Positions 7,780-16,147 of a stretch of 64,000 nucleotides of DNA are shown here, piece by piece (within the stretch, counting starts at the first letter, position 1; each line of letters starts with the position of its first letter). The stretch lies in assembly GCA_965212145.1 (NCBI GenBank), contig CBDBUY010000005.1, forward strand, positions 62,001 to 126,000. The letters are read 5' to 3'. The stretch comes from JAAEPI01 sp965212145 (GTDB taxonomy: Bacteria; Bacteroidota; Bacteroidia; Cytophagales; Cyclobacteriaceae). The notes below the pieces were generated by a model. That model searched no databases. It saw only the letters and a program-made list of their open reading frames with translations, and was not told the origin of the DNA. Position numbers and translations under genes: made by a program.

Positions 7780-9482
7780 ACGCCCTCAACGCTCTAGACA
7801 TCACCGTCCTAGCCGGAACGCTGCTCTTTATTGTGGCGTATGGCGTTTGGAAAACCCGCAAGCAAAGGAACATAGAGGGTTATCTTTTAGGTGGCAACAC
7901 CCTTCAATGGGGAACCATCGGTTTGTCAGTAATGGCGACCCAGGCCAGTGCGATCACCTTCCTGTCAACTCCTGGTCAGGCGTATGAAAGCGGGATGGGA
8001 TTCGTCCAGAACTATTTTGGATTACCTATTGCCCTGATTGTAGTTTCGGCAGTTTTTATCCCCATTTTTTACAAACTCAAAGTATACACGGCGTATGAGT
8101 TTTTAGAGCAAAGGTTCGATTTGAAAACGCGGTTCCTGGGGGCTTTTCTCTTTTTGATACAAAGAGGACTTGCTGCAGGGATTACCATTTACGCTCCATC
8201 GATTATCATTTCAGCAATTCTGGGCTGGAGCCTTACGGCGACAATCGTCGTGACTGGAGTTCTAGTAATTATTTACACCGTTTCAGGCGGTACTCGAGCC
8301 GTTTCCATCACTCAAAAACAACAAATGATGGTCATAATGGGTGGGATGTTTATCGCCTTCTTCATGATCATCGGGTACATCAACGATCACTTGACTTTCA
8401 AAGAAGCCGTAGGTGTGGCGGGGGCGCTGGACAAGTTGCAGGCTGTGGATTGGAGTTTTGACTTGAACAAACGATATACCATTTGGTGGGGTATTTTGGG
8501 CGGATTCTTCTTGTCACTTTCTTATTTCGGAACAGATCAGTCACAGGTGCAGAGATACCTTGGAGGACGAAATGCCAGTGAAAGCCGAATGGGGTTGATG
8601 TTCAATGCCATCCTGAAAATTCCGATGCAGTTCTTTATCCTGTTCGTAGGAGTGATGGTGTATGTGTTTTACATTTTCAATGCACCACCTGTCCATTTTA
8701 AAGAACGTTCGCTAGAGATAGTTAGAGCTTCAGAAAATGCAGGGCAGCTTGAAGTGCTGGAGAACAGATACGATGAAGTGCTTTCGCAGCGCGAACAAGC
8801 GGTTAGGGATTTTGCTGAAAATGATAATTCCTCAAATGAAGCCAGATTAAAGAATCTGGATGGTGAAGTAGTTGAGATCAGGTCGGATGTGAAAGATCTG
8901 ATCACAGCGACAGACGATTCACTGGAAACCAAGGATTCGGATTACGTCTTTTTGACCTTCATTATAACCTATCTACCTCACGGTCTAATTGGACTACTGA
9001 TTGCGGTGATCTTCTCGGCTGCCATGTCTTCGACTTCCGGTGAATTAAACGCCCTGGCGTCAACTACTTCGGTGGATATTTACAAGCGATTGATTAAGCC
9101 CGACGGAACAGAGCAGCACTATGTGAACTCTTCTAAACTGCTAACATTTGGTTGGGGAGTTCTGGCGATCGCATTTGCCATTTTCGCTGAAAATTCTGAG
9201 AACCTGATCGAAGCAGTGAACATAGTCGGATCACTATTTTATGGAACCGTACTTGGAATTTTCCTGGTGGCTTTCTTCTTCAAATTCATCAAAGGAACGG
9301 CTGTGTTCTATGCTGCCGTCATTGCTGAGATCGTAGTGTTGGTCGCTTTCTTCCTGCCGGATGACATATTTCACATCAGCTATCTGCTGTACAATGCAGT
9401 TGGTGCGCTTATGACAATTCTTATCGCCAGCATCTTTCAAATGACTTTGCCTAAGAAGCTAGCCGAAGGTTCACCTGAGTAG
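7776..9482 (+). CDS. Sodium:solute symporter (SSS family)
   Basis: A 568-residue inner-membrane transporter with about 13 hydrophobic spans. It has SSS hallmarks such as 'GYLLGGNTLQWGTIGLSVMATQASAITFLSTPGQAY' split across the first two helices, 'TVSGGTRAVSITQKQQM', and 'SYFGTDQSQVQRYL'. It would couple sodium influx to uptake of a sugar or organic acid. An acidic, coiled-coil-like insertion of about 80 residues (near 310-385) separates two spans and would protrude from the membrane. That insertion is an accessory feature seen in some Bacteroidota SSS proteins. Coupling to the preceding small membrane gene and proximity to a secreted deacetylase suggest uptake of the deacetylated product, but the substrate cannot be read. 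Confidence 0.92.
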   Translation: MNALNALDITVLAGTLLFIVAYGVWKTRKQRNIEGYLLGGNTLQWGTIGLSVMATQASAITFLSTPGQAYESGMGFVQNYFGLPIALIVVSAVFIPIFYKLKVYTAYEFLEQRFDLKTRFLGAFLFLIQRGLAAGITIYAPSIIISAILGWSLTATIVVTGVLVIIYTVSGGTRAVSITQKQQMMVIMGGMFIAFFMIIGYINDHLTFKEAVGVAGALDKLQAVDWSFDLNKRYTIWWGILGGFFLSLSYFGTDQSQVQRYLGGRNASESRMGLMFNAILKIPMQFFILFVGVMVYVFYIFNAPPVHFKERSLEIVRASENAGQLEVLENRYDEVLSQREQAVRDFAENDNSSNEARLKNLDGEVVEIRSDVKDLITATDDSLETKDSDYVFLTFIITYLPHGLIGLLIAVIFSAAMSSTSGELNALASTTSVDIYKRLIKPDGTEQHYVNSSKLLTFGWGVLAIAFAIFAENSENLIEAVNIVGSLFYGTVLGIFLVAFFFKFIKGTAVFYAAVIAEIVVLVAFFLPDDIFHISYLLYNAVGALMTILIASIFQMTLPKKLAEGSPE

Positions 9483-9638
9483 TCAATTCAAAAATGAATG
9501 GTATCAAATAGTTGTGGTCATCATCATGTGGAGACTCGCACTGTTCTTAATTCGTAACACGAAAAAGAAAGAAAAATGAATTGAAGAGTTTGTCATCAAT
9601 GGCTGATGATTCATTTTTGCCATCACTAACGAAAGATC

Positions 9639-10349
9639 ATGGGAAGAGCATTTGAATACCGGAGAGCAGCCAAAGAGGCCAGATGGGACAAGATGTCCAA
9701 AGTGTTTCCAAAACTGGCTAAGGCCATCACAGTGGCGGCAAAAGAGGGAGGCCCGGACCCGGAAATGAATGCGAAACTTCGAACTGCCATCCAGAATGCC
9801 AAGGCGGAAAACATGCCGAAGGACAATATCGAATCAGCAATCAAGCGTGCATCCGGGAAGGATGCGGCCGAAATGCAGGAGGTCACGTTCGAAGGAAAGG
9901 GCCCTCATGGCGTGCTGGTGTTTGTCGAGTGCATGACCGATAATAACAACCGAACCGTCTCCAATGTCAAAGCGGCATTTAGCAAGGCTGGAGGTTCACT
10001 GGTGCCTTCAGGTTCACTCGAATTTATGTTTAACAGAAAGGCAGTCTTGGAATTCGAGAAACCCGAGGGTCTGGACTTGGAAGAGCTGGAGCTGGAGTTG
10101 ATAGATGCCGGATTAGAGGAATTCGAAGAAAGAGAAGAAACCGTGCTCGCATATGCCGATTACACGCAATTCGGCGAGCTATCCAAGGCACTTGAAGGGC
10201 AGAATATCGAAATCAAGAAGTCAGCGCTGAAGCGATTTCCGACAACACCAGTTGAATTCACTGAAGAGCAAATGGACGAGATCGAGAAGATGCTCGACAA
10301 ACTGGAGGACGATGAGGACGTGCAGCAGGTATTTACGAATATAGCGTGA
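9639..10349 (+). CDS. yebC: YebC/PmpR family protein (TACO1-like)
   Basis: A 236-residue protein of the YebC family. These proteins bind DNA or the ribosome; recent work on the family points to relief of ribosome stalling on proline-rich stretches as well as transcriptional control. The opening 'MGRAFEYRRAAKEARWDKM', the 'NAKAENMPKDNIESAIKRA' segment and 'NRTVSNVKAAFSKAGGSL' are diagnostic. The length is usual for the family. A 156-base gap lies upstream, so it probably has its own promoter. Its TGA overlaps the GTG start of the following lipoprotein gene. Confidence 0.93.
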   Translation: MGRAFEYRRAAKEARWDKMSKVFPKLAKAITVAAKEGGPDPEMNAKLRTAIQNAKAENMPKDNIESAIKRASGKDAAEMQEVTFEGKGPHGVLVFVECMTDNNNRTVSNVKAAFSKAGGSLVPSGSLEFMFNRKAVLEFEKPEGLDLEELELELIDAGLEEFEEREETVLAYADYTQFGELSKALEGQNIEIKKSALKRFPTTPVEFTEEQMDEIEKMLDKLEDDEDVQQVFTNIA

Positions 10350-10732
10350 GGAAATTACTATATATCTCCACGCTAATGGTATTGGTTTCTTGTGCCAAAA
10401 CGAATGTGGAAGATCAAATTCTGGGTAGATGGGAGATGAGTAAGGTCCTTCAAACAGGAAAAGATGTAACCGACCAGCATAACCCTGAGAGAAATCGGTT
10501 TATAAATTTCAATCCGGATGGCACCTTCGAATCAGGTGGTGATCCATTTGGCCCTAATACTGGGAAATACTCTTTTGATGAGAAAGGGAACCTGTATTTG
10601 GACAGTGATGCTGGCCCTGATGATGATTCAAGTTGGCTAGTGAACATCTCAGAGAATGAGATGATCTGGAAAGGTTTAGCGAATGAATTCGCAAGGGAAT
10701 TCGAGCTGAGACACCAAAAAGTGACAAACTGA
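10346..10732 (+). CDS. Small lipocalin-like lipoprotein
   Basis: A 128-residue lipoprotein that starts at GTG 10346, overlapping the yebC stop as GTGA. The N-terminus 'LLYISTLMVLVSCAK' carries a lipobox with lipidated Cys at residue 16. The body ('ILGRWEMSK', 'FINFNPDGTFESGG', 'GKYSFDEKGNLYLD') matches the pattern of Bacteroidota lipocalin-like envelope proteins, which have a small beta-barrel. Its ligand and role are unknown. It ends two bases before the convergent VOC gene. Confidence 0.75.
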   Translation: MRKLLYISTLMVLVSCAKTNVEDQILGRWEMSKVLQTGKDVTDQHNPERNRFINFNPDGTFESGGDPFGPNTGKYSFDEKGNLYLDSDAGPDDDSSWLVNISENEMIWKGLANEFAREFELRHQKVTN

Positions 10733-10734
10733 AT

Positions 10735-11079
10735 TTATTTATCAGACCACACGGCGAGTTCATTTCCTGATGGATCTTTAAAGTGAAACCTACTGCCCCC
10801 TGGAAAGGAGAAAATGTCTTTGGATATCACTCCTCCGGATTTTTCGATTTGCTCTTTAATCGTATTTAAATCCTGATGATAAAGAACAATCAGAGCTCCG
10901 TTGATAATCGAATCTTCACTTAGCTCAAATCCACCCTCAAGGCCACTTTCAGAAAAAGCCACATAGGTGGGGCCATAATCCGTGAATTCCCAACCGAATG
11001 CCTTGGAATAGAACAACTTGATTTCGTCAAGATTCTTTGCTTTGAGTTCTACGTAGTTGATGTGATTGTCTTTTGGCAT
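10735..11079 (-). CDS. VOC (glyoxalase/bleomycin-resistance fold) protein
   Basis: A 114-residue vicinal-oxygen-chelate protein with one pair of beta-alpha-beta-beta-beta modules. The N-terminal 'INYVELKAKNLDEIKLFYSKAFGWEF' and C-terminal 'RFHFKDPSGNELAVWSDK' are typical, with His near the start and Glu near the end as candidate metal ligands. Members include dioxygenases, isomerases and resistance proteins, so no reaction can be assigned. It converges with the lipoprotein gene with only a two-base gap. It may receive transcription reading through the gapA terminator. Confidence 0.85.
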   Translation of the reverse strand: MPKDNHINYVELKAKNLDEIKLFYSKAFGWEFTDYGPTYVAFSESGLEGGFELSEDSIINGALIVLYHQDLNTIKEQIEKSGGVISKDIFSFPGGSRFHFKDPSGNELAVWSDK

Positions 11080-11110
11080 GCGATGATTTGTTGGTTAGAA
11101 CCAATGTAAC

Positions 11111-11138
11111 AAAAAAAGGCGCTCGAAGGAGCGCCTTT
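11111..11138 (-). terminator. Intrinsic terminator of gapA
   Basis: Stem GGCGCTC (11118-11124) pairs with GAGCGCC (11129-11135) around a four-base loop and is flanked by A7 on the plus strand. On the minus strand this is a GC stem followed by seven T residues, just past the gapA stop codon at 11160. The short T-run on the plus side makes it only weakly bidirectional. Confidence 0.85.
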
Positions 11139-11159
11139 AATTTTTTAGTTGAATGACGA

Positions 11160-12167
11160 TTAGTCTTTGTCAGCCATGAACTCTAAAAGCTCAACGACTT
11201 TCGAAGAATATCCCCACTCATTGTCATACCACGACACCACTTTCACGAAAGTGTCAGTCAGCGCAATGCCAGCACCTGCATCGAAAATAGAGGTTCTGGA
11301 ATCGCCGATGAAATCGTTAGAAACGACTGCATCTTCAGTATATCCAAGTACGCCAGCCATAGAACCTTCAGAAGCAGATTTCATCGCCGCTTTGATTTCA
11401 TCGTAAGAAGCAGGCTTTTCTAGATTCACTGTCAAGTCCACCACAGAAACATCCGGAGTAGGAACTCTAAATGCCATTCCAGTCAGTTTTCCGTTCAATT
11501 CTGGAATTACTTTTCCCACCGCCTTAGCAGCGCCGGTAGATGAAGGAATGATATTTTGTCCGGCCCCACGTCCGCCTCTCCAGTCTTTCATAGAAGGACC
11601 GTCCACTGTTTTCTGAGTAGCAGTAGTCGCATGAACGGTGGTCATCAAACCGTCCTTGATACCCCAGTTGTCATTCAACACCTTGGCGATAGGAGCCAGG
11701 CAGTTGGTGGTACATGAAGCGTTCGAAACGAATACCATGTCAGAAGAGTATTTCTCCTGATTCACGCCCATAACGAACATCGGGGTGTCGTCCTTGGAAG
11801 GTGCGGACATGACCACTTTTTTAGCACCTGCATCAATGTGACCCTGTGCTTTTTCTTTTGTTAGGAATAACCCAGTTGATTCCACAACGTATTCAGCTCC
11901 TACATCGCCCCACTTAAGATCTGCTGGATTTCTTTCTGCAGTCACACGGATCGTTTGCCCATTGACGATCAGGTTGCCGTCCTTCACTTCCACGGTTCCG
12001 TTGAATCTTCCGTGTGTCGAATCGTACTTCAGCATGTAAGCCATGTAGTCTACATCTACCAGGTCGTTGATTCCAACCACTTCGATATTTGGTCGATCAA
12101 CGGCCACTCTGAATACGAGTCGTCCGATTCGTCCAAATCCGTTTATTCCAATTTTAGTTTTTGACAT
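11160..12167 (-). CDS. gapA: Glyceraldehyde-3-phosphate dehydrogenase, type I
   Basis: A 335-residue glycolytic enzyme that oxidises glyceraldehyde-3-phosphate to 1,3-bisphosphoglycerate with NAD. The Rossmann start 'KIGINGFGRIGRLVFR', the active-site 'SNASCTTNCLAP' (catalytic C152) and 'SWYDNEWGYSSKVVEL' near the end are unmistakable. The frame is open 17 codons further upstream, but the family N-terminus fixes the ATG at 12167. An acidic residue in 'VGINDLVD' favours NAD over NADP. It is monocistronic, with a visible -7 element upstream and a strong terminator downstream. Confidence 0.98.
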   Translation of the reverse strand: MSKTKIGINGFGRIGRLVFRVAVDRPNIEVVGINDLVDVDYMAYMLKYDSTHGRFNGTVEVKDGNLIVNGQTIRVTAERNPADLKWGDVGAEYVVESTGLFLTKEKAQGHIDAGAKKVVMSAPSKDDTPMFVMGVNQEKYSSDMVFVSNASCTTNCLAPIAKVLNDNWGIKDGLMTTVHATTATQKTVDGPSMKDWRGGRGAGQNIIPSSTGAAKAVGKVIPELNGKLTGMAFRVPTPDVSVVDLTVNLEKPASYDEIKAAMKSASEGSMAGVLGYTEDAVVSNDFIGDSRTSIFDAGAGIALTDTFVKVVSWYDNEWGYSSKVVELLEFMADKD

Positions 12168-12200
12168 GTCGATTAGCTTTTGTTCTTGATTTATGAAGCG

Positions 12201-12208
12201 CAAATTTA
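12201..12208 (-). promoter_or_regulatory. Bacteroidota -7 element for gapA
   Basis: The minus strand reads TAAATTTG, an exact TAnnTTTG match, 34 bases before the gapA ATG. A clear TTTG -33 partner is not visible at the expected spacing, so the call rests on the -7 box and position. Confidence 0.5.
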
Positions 12209-12449
12209 CTTGATTCATCAGAACAGCATAGCAGAGGATAAAGTTTTCGTGACTATTAAAACTAGGAGGGCTATCAGGGCGATTTTTGATCTATTTCATC
12301 CTGTAAACGTGTTCGGAATTCAGAGAATGGAAAGCTAGGAAGAATATTTTAGTTTACCGTTCACAAAATCATAGAGCTGGCTCGACTCATTTCTCTTCGT
12401 TGTTCGCCGAACTTTCTTTAAAATGCGGTTTCTTATCAAAACATTAATC

Positions 12450-15296
12450 ATGAAAAAACTCAGTTTTCTTGCATCGGCCATTCTGGCTGGTGCGCTCGTT
12501 TTAAGTTCTTGCGGTGGAGGAGGTTCTTCTGAGGAAGATCTTTCAATTGAATACGAAAAATACACCCTCGAAAACGGAATGGACGTAATCCTTCATGAGG
12601 ATACTTCTGATCCGATTGTAGCGGTTTCCATCATTGTGCATGTTGGATCTAACCGTGAAAAACCCGGTCGAACTGGGTTTGCACACTATTTTGAGCACAT
12701 GTTATTCCAGCGCTCGGAGAATGTTCCTGACGGTGGATTCTTCAAAAACATCAACGAATGGGGTGGAACCTTCAATGGGGGAACCTGGACAGATGGAACA
12801 GTCTATTTTGAGGTTGTACCGAAGGATGCCTTGGAAAAAGTTCTTTGGATGGAATCTGACAGAATGGGCTATTTCATCAATGCGGTTTCTCTTGGAAGCC
12901 TAGAAGGTGAAAAGCCCGTCGTTCAAAACGAAAAAAGACAAAGAGTAGATAACCAGCCGTACGGACATACACAGAGCGTAATCCTGAAAGCGCTTTATCC
13001 TGAAGGTCACCCATACAATTGGACGGTCATCGGAGAGCTAGAGGATTTGCAAAATGCCACGCTGGATGATGTGAAGGAATTCTATGAAACCTGGTATGGC
13101 CCAAATAACGCCACGCTGGTAATCGCAGGAGACATCAAGAAGGATGAAGTAAAGGCGATGGTGGAGAAATACTTCGGCGAGATTCCATCGAGAGGAATTG
13201 ACACCCCGATGGAACCACAGCCGGTTACCCTCTCTGAAACAAAATCTTTCTATTACGAAGACAACTTCGCTCAGCTACCAGAGATCAGATTGACGTTCCC
13301 AACTGTGGAGCAATACCACGAAGATCAATGGGCTTTGGACGCTTTGGGACAGATTCTTTCTAATGGAAAAAGAGCAGCGCTTTATAAATCCATTGTCGAG
13401 GAAAATGAACTTGCCCCGGATGTGTCGGCATATCATAATGCGAGCGAACTAGCGGGAACTTTCACGATCAGAGTGCGAGCAAACAGTGGTGTAGACCTGG
13501 ATTCTGTAAGATTGGTCATTGACCAGACCCTGACTGATTTCGACAAGGACGGGTTCGATATTCGAGATTTGGAGAGAATCAAGGCGGGACAGGAGACCAA
13601 TTTCTACAACGGCATTAGCAGTGTGTTCGGCAAGGCTTTTCAGCTTGCTGCTTATAACGAGTATGCAGGAAGTCCGGATTTTATCACTCAGGATATCAAG
13701 AACATCAAAGCTGTCACGCAGGAAGATGTGATGCGGGTATTCAGAAAGTACATTCTTGACAAGAATCGCATCGTCACCAACTTCGTTCCTAAAGGCGCAC
13801 CTGATTTGGCTGCCGAGGGCGCAGTGATGGCAGACATCAAAGAAGAAGGCATCAATGATTTTGGACAAAGTGAAATCATCGAAGGTGAGGAAGACTTCAC
13901 GATTGTAAAAACCGAGTCTTCTTTTGACAGATCGAAAGAGCCTGAGTTTGGAGAAGCTCCATTGGTGACACCTCCGACTATCTGGAATGCGGAACTTAGC
14001 AATGGAATGGGCGTACTTGGCGTAGAGTCACGTGAGCTTCCGTTGGTTAATTTCTCCATCCGGATTAAAGGCGGTCATTACCTGGATGACATCAATAAAG
14101 TGGGTGTTGCGAATTTGATGACCGACATCATGATGGAAGGTACGGCCAATAAAACGCCTGAGGAATTGGAAGATGCTATTGGACAATTGGGGGCAAACAT
14201 TAACATGTTCACTGCCAATGAATACATTCAGATTTCCGGTAACTGCCTTTCCAGAAATTTCAACGAAACCATGGATTTGGTTACTGAAATTCTCCTGGAG
14301 CCAAGATGGGATGAAGAGGAATTTGGTCGAATCATTGATGCCACGGTAAACACTATCCAGCAGCGTGAGACCAATCCGAATAACATTGCGACTGTAGTGA
14401 TGAATAAAATGCTTTACGGCGAAGATCACATCTTGGGGCATCCGTCTATTGGATATCAGGACGTGGTTAAAACGATCACCATCGATGATCTAAAAGATTT
14501 CTACTCTAGAAACTTCGCGCCGAATATTGCCAACTTCCATATTGCTGGGGATCTTTCTCAAGAGGAGGCCACAAAGGCCCTTTCTAAACTTGAAGAAGGA
14601 TGGGCAAAGAAGGATGTGGTCATGCCTGATTTCGAGGTGCCAGCTACTCCGAATGAGCCGTCTCTTTACTTCGTGGATATTCCTGAAGCTAAGCAATCAG
14701 TCATTCGAATTGCCAGACTCACTGTTCCGGCAAGTGACAACACTTATAATGAAATCATGGTAGCCAACGATCGACTTGGTGATGGGTCAGCGGGTAGATT
14801 GTTTCAAATTCTTAGAGAGGAGAAGCAATTCACTTACGGGGCGTATTCCTTCCCGGGTAGAAATGCTTTTGCACCAGCGACGTTTACGGCCTTCTCTAGC
14901 GTGAAATCTAGTACGACAAAAGATGCTTTGGATACTTTCAAGGAAGTAATTGGTACTTATGCTGACACTTACACTGAGGAAGATTTGAACAAAACCAAGA
15001 CCTCAATGATTAAGGAAAACGCTAGAAACTTCGAGACTCTAGGCAACTTGCTAGGGATCTTGCATAACATCAGCACGTATGATCTTCCTGAAGATTACAT
15101 CGCTGATCAGCAAGAAGTTGTGAATAATGCAACAATTAGTAGCATTCAGGAAACAGCTGGTGAGTACTTTGATCTGAGCAAATACATTTTTGTAGTGGTA
15201 GGAGATAAAGCGACGCAGATGGAAAGGCTTTCAGTAGAGGGTCCTGGAAATCCTATTGAAGTAGACAGGTACGGAAATCCGATTTCTGTTCAGTAG
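12450..15296 (+). CDS. M16 family zinc metallopeptidase, lipoprotein
   Basis: A 948-residue pitrilysin/insulinase-type peptidase. The lipobox 'ALVLSSCGGGG' puts a lipidated Cys at residue 21, so it is membrane-anchored outside the cytoplasm. The first M16 module (about 35-460) has the inverted zinc motif HYFEH (H79, E82, H83). The second half (about 500-940) repeats the fold without the motif and would form the other side of the chamber, as in other tandem M16 proteins. It probably degrades short peptides. The ATG at 12450 begins the signal peptide; a start nine codons earlier is less likely. A paralogue lies at 18245-21106. Confidence 0.93.
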   Translation: MKKLSFLASAILAGALVLSSCGGGGSSEEDLSIEYEKYTLENGMDVILHEDTSDPIVAVSIIVHVGSNREKPGRTGFAHYFEHMLFQRSENVPDGGFFKNINEWGGTFNGGTWTDGTVYFEVVPKDALEKVLWMESDRMGYFINAVSLGSLEGEKPVVQNEKRQRVDNQPYGHTQSVILKALYPEGHPYNWTVIGELEDLQNATLDDVKEFYETWYGPNNATLVIAGDIKKDEVKAMVEKYFGEIPSRGIDTPMEPQPVTLSETKSFYYEDNFAQLPEIRLTFPTVEQYHEDQWALDALGQILSNGKRAALYKSIVEENELAPDVSAYHNASELAGTFTIRVRANSGVDLDSVRLVIDQTLTDFDKDGFDIRDLERIKAGQETNFYNGISSVFGKAFQLAAYNEYAGSPDFITQDIKNIKAVTQEDVMRVFRKYILDKNRIVTNFVPKGAPDLAAEGAVMADIKEEGINDFGQSEIIEGEEDFTIVKTESSFDRSKEPEFGEAPLVTPPTIWNAELSNGMGVLGVESRELPLVNFSIRIKGGHYLDDINKVGVANLMTDIMMEGTANKTPEELEDAIGQLGANINMFTANEYIQISGNCLSRNFNETMDLVTEILLEPRWDEEEFGRIIDATVNTIQQRETNPNNIATVVMNKMLYGEDHILGHPSIGYQDVVKTITIDDLKDFYSRNFAPNIANFHIAGDLSQEEATKALSKLEEGWAKKDVVMPDFEVPATPNEPSLYFVDIPEAKQSVIRIARLTVPASDNTYNEIMVANDRLGDGSAGRLFQILREEKQFTYGAYSFPGRNAFAPATFTAFSSVKSSTTKDALDTFKEVIGTYADTYTEEDLNKTKTSMIKENARNFETLGNLLGILHNISTYDLPEDYIADQQEVVNNATISSIQETAGEYFDLSKYIFVVVGDKATQMERLSVEGPGNPIEVDRYGNPISVQ

Positions 15297-15312
15297 TGAA
15301 AAAGTAGATTTG

Positions 15313-15342
15313 AAAAAAGGCGAGAATTTTCTCGCCTTTTTT
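15313..15342 (+). terminator. Intrinsic terminator after M16 peptidase gene
   Basis: A6, then GGCGAGAA paired with TTCTCGCC and T6, begins 17 bases after the stop codon. Symmetric A and T runs mean it could act in both directions. Confidence 0.85.
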
Positions 15343-15352
15343 CATTTTGATA

Positions 15353-15383
15353 TTTGGCGAATTTAAAGAGGAGCCTATATTTG
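15353..15383 (+). promoter_or_regulatory. Consensus Bacteroidota promoter for tRNA-Glu
   Basis: TTTG at 15353-15356 and TATATTTG at 15376-15383 are separated by 19 bases, an exact match to the TTTG-N19-TAnnTTTG promoter read by the Bacteroidota primary sigma factor. Transcription would start about 8 bases before the mature tRNA. Confidence 0.85.
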
Positions 15384-15398
15384 CACCTCCAAAAAAAT

Positions 15399-15470
15399 GG
15401 CCCGTTCGTCTAGGGGTTAGGACGCCAGGTTTTCATCCTGGTAACAGGGGTTCGATTCCCCTACGGGCTA
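15399..15470 (+). tRNA. tRNA-Glu (anticodon TTC)
   Basis: A 72-base cloverleaf. The acceptor stem GGCCCGT pairs with ACGGGCT (first pair G-U), the D-arm is TCTAGGGGTTAGGA, the anticodon stem CCAGG/CCTGG encloses TTTTCAT with anticodon TTC, and the T-arm is CAGGGGTTCGATTCCCCTA. The discriminator base is A at 15470 and CCA is not encoded. It has its own consensus promoter and its own terminator. Confidence 0.97.
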
Positions 15471-15471
15471 C

Positions 15472-15503
15472 AAAAAAAAACCGAGCATCGCTCGGTTTTT
15501 TTT
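15472..15503 (+). terminator. Intrinsic terminator of tRNA-Glu
   Basis: CCGAGC (15481-15486) pairs with GCTCGG (15490-15495) around ATC and is followed by T8; an A9 run precedes it. It lies directly after the tRNA. Confidence 0.9.
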
Positions 15504-15594
15504 GTTTTGACTCTTCTTTGGATCCCCCTGTTTTTTTCTAGATCAACCTTGCATCAAGGAATTCATTGAAACTCTTCTGAGTTTTTAGAGAAAT

Positions 15595-15618
15595 AAAAAA
15601 GCCGGACTTGCGTCCGGC
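15595..15618 (-). terminator. Intrinsic terminator after microprotein A
   Basis: On the minus strand GCCGGAC, loop, GTCCGGC is followed by TTTTTT. It lies 29 bases after the stop of the 23-residue microprotein gene and marks that tiny ORF as a discrete minus-strand transcript. Confidence 0.75.
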
Positions 15619-15647
15619 CTGCCTAACCTAAATCAGTGGGAATCAAA

Positions 15648-15719
15648 TCAAGCCCACTTTCTTTCTACCAGGATCATTGCAATAATGATAATGCCGGCTA
15701 TTATAAGTTGTGTTGTCAT
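15648..15719 (-). CDS. Microprotein A, 23-residue single-helix membrane peptide
   Basis: ATG at 15719 to TGA at 15648 encodes a 23-residue peptide whose core QLIIAGIIIIAMILVER is a single hydrophobic helix ending in charged residues. Two relatives lie at 21169-21243 and 21347-21415. Against copy B most base differences are third-position and synonymous or conservative (for example ATA/ATC, ATC/ATT, ATT/ATC, GCA/GCC, GTA/GTC, GAA/GAG, AGA/AGG), which is the mark of selection on protein. A terminator follows it. The peptide would insert in the inner membrane with the positive end inside. Function unknown; a regulator of a membrane complex or a toxin-like peptide are possibilities. Confidence 0.7.
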   Translation of the reverse strand: MTTQLIIAGIIIIAMILVERKWA

Positions 15720-16082
15720 TTTCTATACGTTTAAGTCTAACTAAACGCAAAAGTCAGAAGATCAAACTTTGGAAAATCGCCGATAGTCTTAGGAAAACTG
15801 AACTGTGAAGCCAGGGTTCGATTCCTTTATGGATTTCAGGCTAAGTAGGTGAAATACCTGTTGTTTATATCATTTGTTTTGGTCTGTTTGTCTGGGTTCT
15901 CCTGGAGCCGGAGTGGCCTATTCCTTTTCTTTTCTCTTGATAGAAAAGAAACAAAAGATCAAGCCTGCCTTCCAGAGTACCTGTACGGCGGACAGGGCTG
16001 TATGAAAAAGGCTAAAAATCCTTCATTTCGCCTGAACTCCGGCAATCGGCCATCCCACGCCCAACCATGTGCCCCTCTTATC
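15720..16082. other. Gene-poor segment before the RAYT
   Basis: No convincing complete gene is present. At 15811-15822 the sequence GGGTTCGATTCC repeats the T-arm of the tRNA-Glu 360 bases upstream. From GTG 15849 a frame encodes a signal-peptide-like start (KYLLFISFVLVCLSGFSW) that runs straight into the structured repeat at 15926-15963, so it may be a truncated secreted-protein gene. The rest is low-complexity sequence typical of RAYT surroundings. Confidence 0.4.
15926..15963. repeat. Structured repeat copy 1 (pseudoknot-capable)
   Basis: TTTCTTTTCT (15926-15935) pairs with AGAAAAGAAA (15942-15951). The whole six-base loop CTTGAT (15936-15941) is complementary to ATCAAG at 15958-15963, giving an H-type pseudoknot topology. 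A diverged copy with compensating changes is at 16860-16900. Flanking bases (GGAGCCGGAGTGGCCT versus GGGCCGGGGAGGCCT) are also alike. Confidence 0.6.
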
Positions 16083-16127
16083 GCGCAAGTCTTCTAACGT
16101 GCGGAAGCGGGTAAGCAGGACTTGTGC
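16083..16127. repeat. REP-like palindrome, left of RAYT
   Basis: GCGCAAGTC (16083-16091) and GACTTGTGC (16119-16127) form the arms, with CTTC and GGAAG able to pair inside. It ends 20 bases before the RAYT start codon. An inverted relative lies just after the RAYT gene, the usual arrangement for RAYTs and their target REPs. Confidence 0.65.
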
Positions 16128-16147
16128 GTAAATTAGTAGTATAAAAA

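Noticed and set aside
9526..9579. A 17-residue ORF (MWRLALFLIRNTKKKEK) between the SSS transporter and yebC
   Set aside because: It has a hydrophobic start and basic tail, but no second copy, no clear promoter and no terminator, so chance is as likely.
15619..15634. Shared 16-mer TGCxTAACCTAAATCA here and at 56763-56778
   Set aside because: A one-mismatch 16-mer pair is expected dozens of times by chance in 64 kb, and the two contexts differ.
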